Position numbers and translations under genes: made by a program
Shown here: in pieces, positions 1 through 5,402 of the stretch
Layout of the letters: the number at the start of each line of letters is the position of its first letter
Position numbering within the stretch: position 1 is the stretch's first letter
Notes under the pieces: generated by a model
What the model was told of the DNA's origin: nothing
Database searches by the model: none
What the model saw: only the letters and a program-made list of their open reading frames with translations
NCBI GenBank assembly: GCA_015654605.1
Contig: JAATGO010000085.1
Coordinates: 1 to 6,924 of the forward strand
Direction of reading: 5' to 3'
From: Betaproteobacteria bacterium
GTDB taxonomy: Bacteria; Pseudomonadota; Gammaproteobacteria; Burkholderiales; Burkholderiaceae
DNA: 6,924 nt

Positions 1-343
1 AGACTGGGTCAAAGGCAAGTCCTGATTCCTGAAAAATCATTGATACCGTACCACCACGGTACTGTTCTAATTCCCGACTACGCATATGAAGTACATCGAC
101 ACCATCGAACTGGATGCTGCCAGTGATGTGGGTGGTGCTTGGTGCATGCAAACGTAGCAAAGTGCGTAAGGTGACACTTTTTCCAGACCCGGATTCACCT
201 AGCAGTCCCAGCACATGTCCTACTGGCAGGTCGAAGCTGATATGACGTAATGCATCGGCAGTACGATTGCCATGAAATTGCACGGAGACGTCCTGCACCG
301 AGAGTAAGGGGCTATCTGAAGGGGTATGAGTGTCTGTCTTCAT
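1..343 (-). CDS. Dpp/Opp-type ABC importer ATPase, DppD-like (partial, N-terminal 114 residues)
   Basis: Nucleotide-binding subunit of the family-5 (peptide/nickel-type) importer encoded by the genes before it; it would pair with the DppF-like ATPase on the cytoplasmic face of the permeases. It reads open from an ATG at 343 to the window edge, so only the first 114 codons are seen. Visible are a core beginning near residue 13 (LLSVQDVSVQF), a Walker A GESGSGKS at about 49-56, and a Q-loop MIFQES with Q about 105. The serine after GESGSGK and the absence of the F-type N-terminal loop make it DppD-like. The Q-loop reads QESGLAFDP where relatives usually have a proline after QE or QD. The start overlaps the stop of the upstream ATPase by four bases (ATGA), indicating translational coupling. 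The signature motif, Walker B and C-terminal domain lie outside the window, so I cannot say whether the gene is intact. Confidence 0.9.
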   Translation of the reverse strand, partial: MKTDTHTPSDSPLLSVQDVSVQFHGNRTADALRHISFDLPVGHVLGLLGESGSGKSVTLRTLLRLHAPSTTHITGSIQFDGVDVLHMRSRELEQYRGGTVSMIFQESGLAFDPV

Positions 344-1458
344 GATGCTACTCGCGCAATTGCCTGAGGGTGTCCAGATGCAGGATCATTCATATGGCAG
401 GCTGCCATGTGTTGCATATCGCCTTGGCGATTGATCAATAGCTGTAATGGTGGTGTATTGATTTCACATACAGGTGCAGCATGCGGGCACCGCCCATGAA
501 AACGACAGCCTTGAGGAGGGTCAATCGGGTTAGGTGGATCACCTGATAGTGGGGACGCCAGTGTACGGTGGGCAGGGTCAACTGAAGGAACAGCAGATAG
601 TAATGCTCGTGTATAAGGATGTGCTGAATCACCGTAAATATTGTCAACCGGCCCGATTTCGACGATTTGTCCTAGATACATCACCATGACACGATCGCTG
701 ATGTAATGCACGACATGTAGATCATGTGAGATGAAGAGATAAGTTAGTTGGTGTTCTGCCTTTAATTCTTGTAGCAGGTTCAGAACCTGTGCCTGCACGG
801 ATTTATCGAGCGCAGCAACAGCTTCGTCCAGAATGACCAGACGTGGTTCGAATGCGAGAGCACGTGCGATGTTAACACGCTGACGCTGACCCCCGGATAG
901 TTCATGTGGATAGCGAGATGCAAATTGCAAGGGATCTAGTCCAACCCTGTTCAGTAATTGATGTGCTCGCTTGATCGCGGTAGCACGGTCAAGTCCATGT
1001 ACCTGAGGACCATAAGCAATCGTTTCGCCGATGGTGAGGCGTGGATTGAGAGAGGCGTGAGAATCTTGAAAAACCATTTGCAGATTTTGTCGAAAGGTTT
1101 TCAATGCCATGCCACCAAACTCTGCGACGCCATCACCATCGAAAATCATTGCGCCACTATCAGGCTCGATCAGTTTGGCAATTAATCGCGCTGTCGTTGA
1201 TTTTCCACAACCAGATTCGCCGACAATGCCTAGGGTTTCTCCTTTTCTGACAGTGAAATTGATATTGTCTACGGCATGCACAACCTTGCGCTTGCGCCTG
1301 AGTAGCTGATCAAGAAAATGGTGGCGCACAGGATAGTATTTGCGTAGTTGATTGACGATGAGTAGCGGCTGTCCTGGCCCACCGCGTTCAGTCTGAGTCT
1401 CACTATTGGTGGTGGGTAAACCACCTATGACCATGGTGTTAAAAACAGGATTCATCAT
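340..1458 (-). CDS. Dpp/Opp-type ABC importer ATPase, DppF-like, with C-terminal oligopeptide-transport domain
   Basis: ATP-hydrolysing subunit of the importer, 372 residues. Motifs in order: Walker A GESGCGKST at 80-88, Q-loop MVFQDS with Q131, signature LSGGQ at 187-191, Walker B LVILDE at 207-212, D-loop ALD at 216-218, H-loop ISHD with H245. The C-terminal oligo/dipeptide-transport region (about 265-355) has cysteines at 318, 324, 331 and 354 in a CxFHGRCP...C...ACH arrangement. Comparable cysteines bind a [4Fe-4S] cluster in some Dpp-type ATPases, so a cluster here is possible but inferred. The first 30 residues are a non-conserved extension. The ATG shares one base with the permease stop (TGATG); a second ATG follows at once and a third at codon 9, neither with a better ribosome-binding site. 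Walker B is followed by DEAVAALD, not the commoner DEPVSALD, but catalytic residues are intact. It precedes the D-type ATPase, the reverse of the textbook D-F order. Confidence 0.95.
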   Translation of the reverse strand: MMNPVFNTMVIGGLPTTNSETQTERGGPGQPLLIVNQLRKYYPVRHHFLDQLLRRKRKVVHAVDNINFTVRKGETLGIVGESGCGKSTTARLIAKLIEPDSGAMIFDGDGVAEFGGMALKTFRQNLQMVFQDSHASLNPRLTIGETIAYGPQVHGLDRATAIKRAHQLLNRVGLDPLQFASRYPHELSGGQRQRVNIARALAFEPRLVILDEAVAALDKSVQAQVLNLLQELKAEHQLTYLFISHDLHVVHYISDRVMVMYLGQIVEIGPVDNIYGDSAHPYTRALLSAVPSVDPAHRTLASPLSGDPPNPIDPPQGCRFHGRCPHAAPVCEINTPPLQLLINRQGDMQHMAACHMNDPASGHPQAIARVAS

Positions 1459-2351
1459 CAGTGGATATCCATGGCAGAACGGATGCTATCAGCCAACAGG
1501 TTGAAAGCAATCGAGGTGATGAAAATGAATACGCCAGGCATGGCGGCGATCCATGGGTTGTTGTAAATGGCAGCGCGTAAGGTGTTGAGCATTAACCCCC
1601 ATTCCGGTTCTGGTGGCTTGACGCCGAGTCTGAGAAACGACAGGCCGGATGCCAGGATCAGGCTGACACTGATCAAGCCAGTAGCATAGACAAATACAGG
1701 CCCCAGGACATTGCCCAACACATGTATGCGAATGATGGAAAAAGCAGAGGCGCCACTCATACGTGCTGCTTCAATGTATTCAAGTCCGCGCACTTGGGTG
1801 GTGACACTTTCGGCAACGCGTACCACCTGCGGAATAAAAATGATGGTGAGGGCAATGATGCTGTTACTCATACCGGGACCAAGTGCGCCAGAGATGGCGA
1901 CTGCTAGCAATACCGAAGGAAAGGCGTAGAAGATATCCAGCACACGCATGACTGCCATATTGAAACGACCACCGATATATCCGGCAAACAGACCAATGGT
2001 CGTGCCGATGAGGAATGCGAACAGTACGGGCAGCACGCCAATGAGTAAAGACAACCTTCCCCCATACATTAATCTGGTTACCATGTCTCTTCCCAATTCG
2101 TCGGTGCCAAGCAGATGACCAGGGCTACCGACATGCATCAGGCGTCGAATCATACTGCCTTTGTATGGATCATCGGGTGCCAGCCAGGGCGCAAATATGG
2201 CAGCAATGAGGATGGCTAAAATGATCAACATGCTGATCACTGCGACTGGGTCACGGCGCACCTGGCGCAACACCAAAAGCCAGTAACTGCGGTTGACGGG
2301 CGTATGTACGACTGGTGTTCGTGCGGAGGATAAAGAGAAAGAAAGAGTCAT
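1458..2351 (-). CDS. Dpp/Opp-type ABC importer permease, DppC-like
   Basis: Inner-membrane permease subunit, 297 residues, which forms the channel with the DppB-like partner. An OppC-type N-terminal section has a cytoplasmic start and a first membrane helix at about 36-56. Then comes the family hallmark HLLGTDELGRDMVTRLMYGG at about 79-98. Five further hydrophobic segments lie near 101-124, 136-156, 163-181, 217-238 and 268-290. The EAA coupling loop (EYIEAARMSGASAFSIIRIH, 191-210) contacts the ATPases. It is followed by LGVKPPEPEWGLML (242-255), also typical of DppC. Length is normal for the family. The gene starts 16 bases after the DppB-like stop, with AAGG four bases before the ATG. Its stop TGA shares one base with the next ATG. 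Nothing appears broken. Family assignment is firm; the transported solute is unknown. Confidence 0.95.
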   Translation of the reverse strand: MTLSFSLSSARTPVVHTPVNRSYWLLVLRQVRRDPVAVISMLIILAILIAAIFAPWLAPDDPYKGSMIRRLMHVGSPGHLLGTDELGRDMVTRLMYGGRLSLLIGVLPVLFAFLIGTTIGLFAGYIGGRFNMAVMRVLDIFYAFPSVLLAVAISGALGPGMSNSIIALTIIFIPQVVRVAESVTTQVRGLEYIEAARMSGASAFSIIRIHVLGNVLGPVFVYATGLISVSLILASGLSFLRLGVKPPEPEWGLMLNTLRAAIYNNPWIAAMPGVFIFITSIAFNLLADSIRSAMDIH

Positions 2352-2367
2352 CGTGCCTTGAGTGAGA

Positions 2368-3324
2368 TTAATTTCTACGACCCATACGCGGATCGATCAT
2401 CGGCTGGATAATATCGACAGCGAGATTGAGCAAGACAAAGAACATGCACAGTACGAGGATGGTGCCCTGTAGCAGAGGAATATCACGTTGGAAAATAGCG
2501 GTATTGAGCAGAAATCCGGTACCAGGCCATGCGAAAACAGTTTCTACCAAAATCGAGCCACCCATCAGATAACCGATTTGTAGACCAGCGATTGCTAATA
2601 CGGTAGGTGCCGTATTTTTTGCGACATGGCGGAAAATGGTGCGATTGTTTAAGCCACGTGCACGCAGTGCCGTGACAAAATCTTGTCCCAGCATATCGCC
2701 AATAAGGGCGCGCACCGTACGCGTAATCATCCCCATGGGAATAACCGATAGCGTAACTGCCGGCAAAATCAGATAGCGTATGCGATCAGCATCCCAGAAC
2801 CATCCTACAGAGTTGGCAGGACCAGCTCCCATGGCTGGAAACCAGGAAAGCCACACCGAGAAAATAATGGTTAATACAAGACCTAACCAGTAATGAGGAA
2901 TACTCACACCGATGACTGATATGGTACTGGCAACACGATCAACCCAGGTGCCTTGTCGATAGCCGGCAATGGCACCCAGGATGCAGCCGGATACGACGCC
3001 CATCAGACCTGCGATACCAGCCAGCAACAGTGTATTGTTGACGGCACTCATGACTTCTGTTGTGACGGAACGACCAGAGGCAATCGAGGCTCCTAGATCA
3101 CCATGTAAAGCGCGCCATAACCATAATCCGTATTGTACGGGTATGGGTTTATCGAGGCCGTAGGCGGCTTTTAGTGCTGCGATGGTTTCAGCAGAGGCAT
3201 CCGATGGTGCGATGGCGTTGAGTGGATCTCCAGGCGCAATATACACTAGCAAAAAAGAAAAAACCGTTACGCCGAGTGCAATCGGAATAGCGTATAGCAG
3301 GCGTTTCAGAATAAAAGCAAACAT
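2368..3324 (-). CDS. Dpp/Opp-type ABC importer permease, DppB-like
   Basis: Inner-membrane permease subunit of 318 residues, the usual DppB length. It begins MFAFILKRLLYAIP with a membrane helix at about 9-30 followed by APGDPL, a typical OppB/DppB N-terminus. A periplasmic segment with YGLDKPIPVQY (55-65) and GDLGAS (75-80) follows, then hydrophobic segments near 98-120, 134-160, 183-203, 243-263 and 286-306. The EAA loop is DFVTALRARGLNNRTIFRHV (215-234). ETVFAWPGTGFLL (261-273) and the C-terminal IQPMIDPRMG are strong family marks. It is the first membrane gene after the binding-protein gene, separated by 80 bp that contain a stem-loop. The start is an ATG preceded by a weak GAAAG ribosome-binding site, while the stronger GGAGG lies about 25 bases upstream, too far to serve. 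Together with the hairpin, this suggests lower output than the binding-protein gene. Confidence 0.95.
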   Translation of the reverse strand: MFAFILKRLLYAIPIALGVTVFSFLLVYIAPGDPLNAIAPSDASAETIAALKAAYGLDKPIPVQYGLWLWRALHGDLGASIASGRSVTTEVMSAVNNTLLLAGIAGLMGVVSGCILGAIAGYRQGTWVDRVASTISVIGVSIPHYWLGLVLTIIFSVWLSWFPAMGAGPANSVGWFWDADRIRYLILPAVTLSVIPMGMITRTVRALIGDMLGQDFVTALRARGLNNRTIFRHVAKNTAPTVLAIAGLQIGYLMGGSILVETVFAWPGTGFLLNTAIFQRDIPLLQGTILVLCMFFVLLNLAVDIIQPMIDPRMGRRN

Positions 3325-3404
3325 GTATTTCTTTCAGTTCAGGAGATAGCCTCCAGGTACAGCTGACGAGTAGGCATGCTCATCAGCTGTACCCAAGTTA
3401 CTTG
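3325..3404. other. 80-bp gap between binding-protein and DppB-like genes
   Basis: This is the only sizeable gap inside the transporter operon. It holds the 15-bp stem-loop described separately at 3356-3393 and, nearer the permease start, a small GGAG/CTCC hairpin candidate at 3342-3354. No T-run follows either structure on the coding strand and no convincing promoter is seen, so the operon is probably transcribed through. Confidence 0.6.
3356..3393 (-). promoter_or_regulatory. intercistronic stem-loop after the binding-protein gene
   Basis: On the transcript the arms GGUACAGCUGAUGAG and CUCGUCAGCUGUACC form a 15-bp stem around an 8-base loop (CAUGCCUA), with one internal U-G wobble and otherwise perfect pairing. 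It begins 11 bases after the binding-protein stop codon. No uridine run follows, so it is not a canonical Rho-independent terminator. Stem-loops at this position in binding-protein-dependent operons commonly protect the upstream message from 3' exonucleases or cause partial termination, giving more binding protein than permease. The pairing is seen directly; the role is inferred from that precedent. Confidence 0.75.
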
Positions 3405-5024
3405 TTACATAGCGATGGTAGTGAGATCCTGGAACCAGTGCTGTGCTTGTACAAATCCCTTGACCTTGGGAGAAATCATGTGAGGATTGACATCATGCAC
3501 AACCCATAGCATCAATGCTTCATTCACCATAATTTCATGCACCTGTGCCAGTAATGCATCTTGTGCCTTTGGATCAAAGGTGACGCTGATCTTGTCAATA
3601 AGGGCATCTACTTTTGGATTGTTGTAGCCACCCCAGTTAACGCCATTAGGAGCGATGTATTTGCTGGCAACAAAACGGGTGATGCCGTAAAACGGATCGG
3701 CAGTTACATAGCCCAGGTTAATCGCAGTAATTCCTTTGCGGATGTTATCAGGAGAGGCGGCACCAGAGCGCCAGTTCAGGTACAAACCTTCCAGCTCCAC
3801 AACTTCAAATTCGACATCGATACCAATTTCTTTCAGGCTCTGCTGAATGTATTCATTCATTGGCAATGACAACATTTGACCCGTACCACCTTGTGCAATG
3901 ATGATTTTGGTTTTTAGTGGTTTCGCTTGACTGTAACCAGCTTGTGCCATTAATGCGCGTGCTGCAGGTAAATCATATTTAATATGGAAGTTTGGTTTGC
4001 CAAACCATGGGCTAGTGGCATCGACCTGACCTTTAGCAGGAACTGCCAGGCCGTTCATCAACGCAACGATTTCATCCCGGTTGACAGCTAGGTTGGCTGC
4101 TTTGCGCACACGCACGTCAGTCCATGGTGACCCAGGTAAGGTACTGAAATGATAGGGCCAGACATGCGGGGTAACATTGGTAACCAGTTTGAAGCCAGCA
4201 CTTTTGAGTTGTGCCAATGCATCAGGTGGTGGTGTTTCGATGATATCAACCTGTCCATTGAGCAGGGCATTGGCGCGGGTCAAGGCATCAGGAATCGGGA
4301 TCAGAATGATGCGGTCAGTTTTAGCAATACGCGTTTTATCCCAATAGTCAGGATTTTTCACCAGCTCGGCACGTTCACGCGGTACCAATTTGTCTAGCTT
4401 GAAAGGGCCAGTGCCAGATGGCTGCGAAGCAAATTTGTTCCAATCTTTTCCCAGTTTTTCCCATTGTGTTGGGCTAGAGATGAGAAACCATGGTAATTGA
4501 TATAAAAATAATGCATCGACATCTTTAGTCGTGATTTCAACAGTATAGTCATCGACCTTTTTATACGAAGCGATGGAGGGGATGCGCGGACGGACTTGTG
4601 CGCTTTGTTTGGGGTCAAATTGCGGCGCTTTGTCGTTCAGTACTTTTTCCAGATTCCAGATGACGGCATCAGCAGTAAATGGGGACCCGTCATGGAATTT
4701 CACGCCCTTGCGTAATGTGAATACCCACTTTTTATTATCAGCGGGATTAATTTTCCACGCACTAGCCAAGCCAGGAACCAGTTTGCCAGGGCGTGTGCCG
4801 ATATTAGCTTCCCATGCGACTAGTGGATCGTACAACGTATGCCCGGTGAATTGATAGGCGCCAGCGCCACGGTCTGGCTGACCGGTTGTCAACGGGATAT
4901 CGGACATGGAGATACCGTAGCGGGCAACGGTTTCGGCCTGTAATGGTGCATGCAATATCAGCGCTAATGGGGCAAGAAATAACCAGCGTGATAGCGTTCT
5001 CATAAGAATCTGTTTGGCGGACAT
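3405..5024 (-). CDS. family-5 extracellular solute-binding protein of a Dpp/Opp-type ABC importer
   Basis: Periplasmic receptor that captures the solute and delivers it to the permeases; 539 residues from the chosen ATG. A Sec signal peptide is clear: basic n-region, hydrophobic WLFLAPLALILHA, and a likely cut after LQA about 30 residues in. There is no lipobox cysteine, so it is a soluble periplasmic protein. SBP_bac_5 marks (numbered from the upstream TTG; subtract 2 for this start): GHTLYDPLVAWE 63-74, LRKGVKFHDGSPFTADAV 106-123, SGTGPFKL 205-212, NPDYWD 226-231, DVRVRKAANLAVNRDEI 305-321, NNPKVDALIDK 470-480. The start is set by AAGAGG eight bases before the ATG at 5024. An in-frame TTG at 5030 would leave only two bases after that site, and an ATG at 5003 has no such site. 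It is the first gene of the operon, behind a long control region. Peptide, opine, metal-chelate or other ligands are all possible. Confidence 0.93.
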   Translation of the reverse strand: MSAKQILMRTLSRWLFLAPLALILHAPLQAETVARYGISMSDIPLTTGQPDRGAGAYQFTGHTLYDPLVAWEANIGTRPGKLVPGLASAWKINPADNKKWVFTLRKGVKFHDGSPFTADAVIWNLEKVLNDKAPQFDPKQSAQVRPRIPSIASYKKVDDYTVEITTKDVDALFLYQLPWFLISSPTQWEKLGKDWNKFASQPSGTGPFKLDKLVPRERAELVKNPDYWDKTRIAKTDRIILIPIPDALTRANALLNGQVDIIETPPPDALAQLKSAGFKLVTNVTPHVWPYHFSTLPGSPWTDVRVRKAANLAVNRDEIVALMNGLAVPAKGQVDATSPWFGKPNFHIKYDLPAARALMAQAGYSQAKPLKTKIIIAQGGTGQMLSLPMNEYIQQSLKEIGIDVEFEVVELEGLYLNWRSGAASPDNIRKGITAINLGYVTADPFYGITRFVASKYIAPNGVNWGGYNNPKVDALIDKISVTFDPKAQDALLAQVHEIMVNEALMLWVVHDVNPHMISPKVKGFVQAQHWFQDLTTIAM

Positions 5025-5032
5025 GGGCAAAG

Positions 5033-5038
5033 CCTCTT
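5033..5038 (-). promoter_or_regulatory. ribosome-binding site of the binding-protein gene
   Basis: AAGAGG on the minus strand lies eight bases before the ATG at 5024 and only two before the in-frame TTG at 5030. The spacing favours the ATG and shortens the protein by two residues. The signal peptide is intact with either start. Confidence 0.7.
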
Positions 5039-5063
5039 GATAGATGGTTGAGGATGGAGCCCA

Positions 5064-5085
5064 GTATGCGAAGCAGTTTGTATGC
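5064..5085 (-). repeat. tandem GCATAC elements in the leader of the binding-protein gene
   Basis: GTATGC on the plus strand occurs at 5064-5069 and 5080-5085, 16 bp apart, about 40-60 bp before the binding-protein start. The second copy is part of TTTGTATGC, which recurs exactly at 5245-5253 in the distal part of the control region. These may be half-sites for a DNA-binding regulator. The repetition is seen; the function is speculative. Confidence 0.4.
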
Positions 5086-5148
5086 CATATAAGGAGAAGG
5101 CCAGAATGTTTTTTTATAAAATGTTAATCCTCAATGACTTGCCAGAAT

Positions 5149-5181
5149 ATTGTATTAACTCTGGTGAGTGCGACAGTGCAA
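5149..5181 (-). promoter_or_regulatory. candidate promoter of the transporter operon
   Basis: On the minus strand TTGCAC (5181-5176) is followed after 18 bases by TAATAC (5157-5152), overlapping TACAAT (5154-5149), which fits the sigma-70 -10 box at five of six positions. The -35 match is poor in every spacing tried. The -35 area coincides with the left arm of the inverted repeat (5173-5188), the position expected for a promoter needing a bound activator. An alternative -10, TATAAA at 5118-5113, has no recognisable -35. This is a weak prediction by eye. Confidence 0.3.
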
Positions 5182-5258
5182 AACAAATGAGGAAAATGGG
5201 ATATTGCATGCAATATGGAGGATATTTTTTTATATTCTGAGTAATTTGTATGCACTGT
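5173..5258. repeat. long-spaced inverted repeat, ACAGTGCA-(T/AA)-ACAAAT arms
   Basis: The left arm ACAGTGCAAAACAAAT (5173-5188) matches the reverse complement of the right arm (5244-5258, read as ACAGTGCATACAAAT) except for one inserted base and a one-base difference at the centre. The arms are 55 bp apart and enclose the perfect palindrome at 5201-5216. The arrangement suggests paired regulator sites that could be brought together by looping. The repeat is directly visible; the binding protein is unknown. Confidence 0.6.
5201..5216. promoter_or_regulatory. perfect 16-bp palindrome, candidate operator
   Basis: ATATTGCATGCAATAT is its own reverse complement over all 16 bases and the symmetry stops exactly there. 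It is AT-rich with a TTGCATGCAA core and lies about 180 bp upstream of the binding-protein start, just upstream of the candidate promoter. Dyads of this size are typical targets of dimeric helix-turn-helix regulators. I cannot assign a family. OmpR-type regulators usually use direct repeats, so another regulator may act here. Confidence 0.5.
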
Positions 5259-5352
5259 AATAGCGCAGAAGACAGAAGAGGGAATGCGACAAAGTAGAGA
5301 CAGTAAAATAGAAACAGGAGAAGTAATACAGGAGCCGCAGGGACAGCTTAGC

Positions 5353-5388
5353 ATAGCTCGTGACAGTACTCAGTACTGTCTACGCTAT
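5353..5388 (-). promoter_or_regulatory. stem-loop just downstream of the sensor kinase gene
   Basis: GACAGTAC and GTACTGTC (5362-5369 and 5373-5380 on the plus strand) pair perfectly around TCA. The dyad extends outward through GT/AC (5360-5361 with 5382-5383) and ATAGC/GCTAT (5353-5357 with 5384-5388), with small bulges. It starts 14 bases after the kinase stop codon. No T-run follows on the coding strand, so it is not a textbook intrinsic terminator. It could be a Rho-assisted 3' end, an RNA-stabilising structure or, as DNA, an operator: ACAGTACTCAGTACTGT is a 17-bp dyad with one central base. Confidence 0.6.
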
Positions 5389-5402
5389 TTGTGAAAGAGG
5401 CG

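Larger units (their letters stand above)
5031..5402. other. 372-bp non-coding control region between sensor kinase and transporter operon
   Basis: This is the one long stretch without a credible gene. It is AT-rich in its middle and holds the hairpin after the kinase, a perfect 16-bp palindrome, a flanking 15/16-bp inverted repeat, three copies of GTATGC, two copies of CCAGAAT 41 bp apart (5101 and 5142) and weak promoter-like boxes. A 76-codon minus-strand open frame (5354-5124) crosses it, but it starts inside the hairpin, lacks a ribosome-binding site and crosses all these elements, so I do not call it a gene. Regulatory function is inferred from the density of symmetric elements upstream of an operon. 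Confidence 0.7.

Noticed and set aside
3342..3393. Rho-independent terminator between binding protein and permease
   Set aside because: The stem is strong, but no T-run follows on the coding strand and the operon clearly continues.
3561..3869. 102-codon plus-strand open frame
   Set aside because: It lies wholly antisense within the well-supported binding-protein gene, with no recognisable domain.
4573..4854. 93-codon plus-strand open frame
   Set aside because: It is antisense to the binding-protein gene and has no domain; it is a by-product of that gene's codon pattern.
4804..5088. 94-codon minus-strand open frame overlapping the binding-protein start
   Set aside because: It is in another frame across the signal peptide and N-terminus of a real gene and has no family features.
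5130..5146. TGGCAAG resembling a sigma-54 -24 element
   Set aside because: The required GC of the -12 element at the correct spacing is absent.
5124..5354. 76-codon minus-strand open frame with several cysteines and a hydrophobic N-terminal half
   Set aside because: It starts inside the kinase stem-loop, has no ribosome-binding site, spans the palindrome and inverted repeat, and resembles no family I recognise.
5031..5402. Riboswitch or small RNA gene in the control region
   Set aside because: No known riboswitch core could be recognised, and the symmetric elements are explained at least as well as DNA operator sites.
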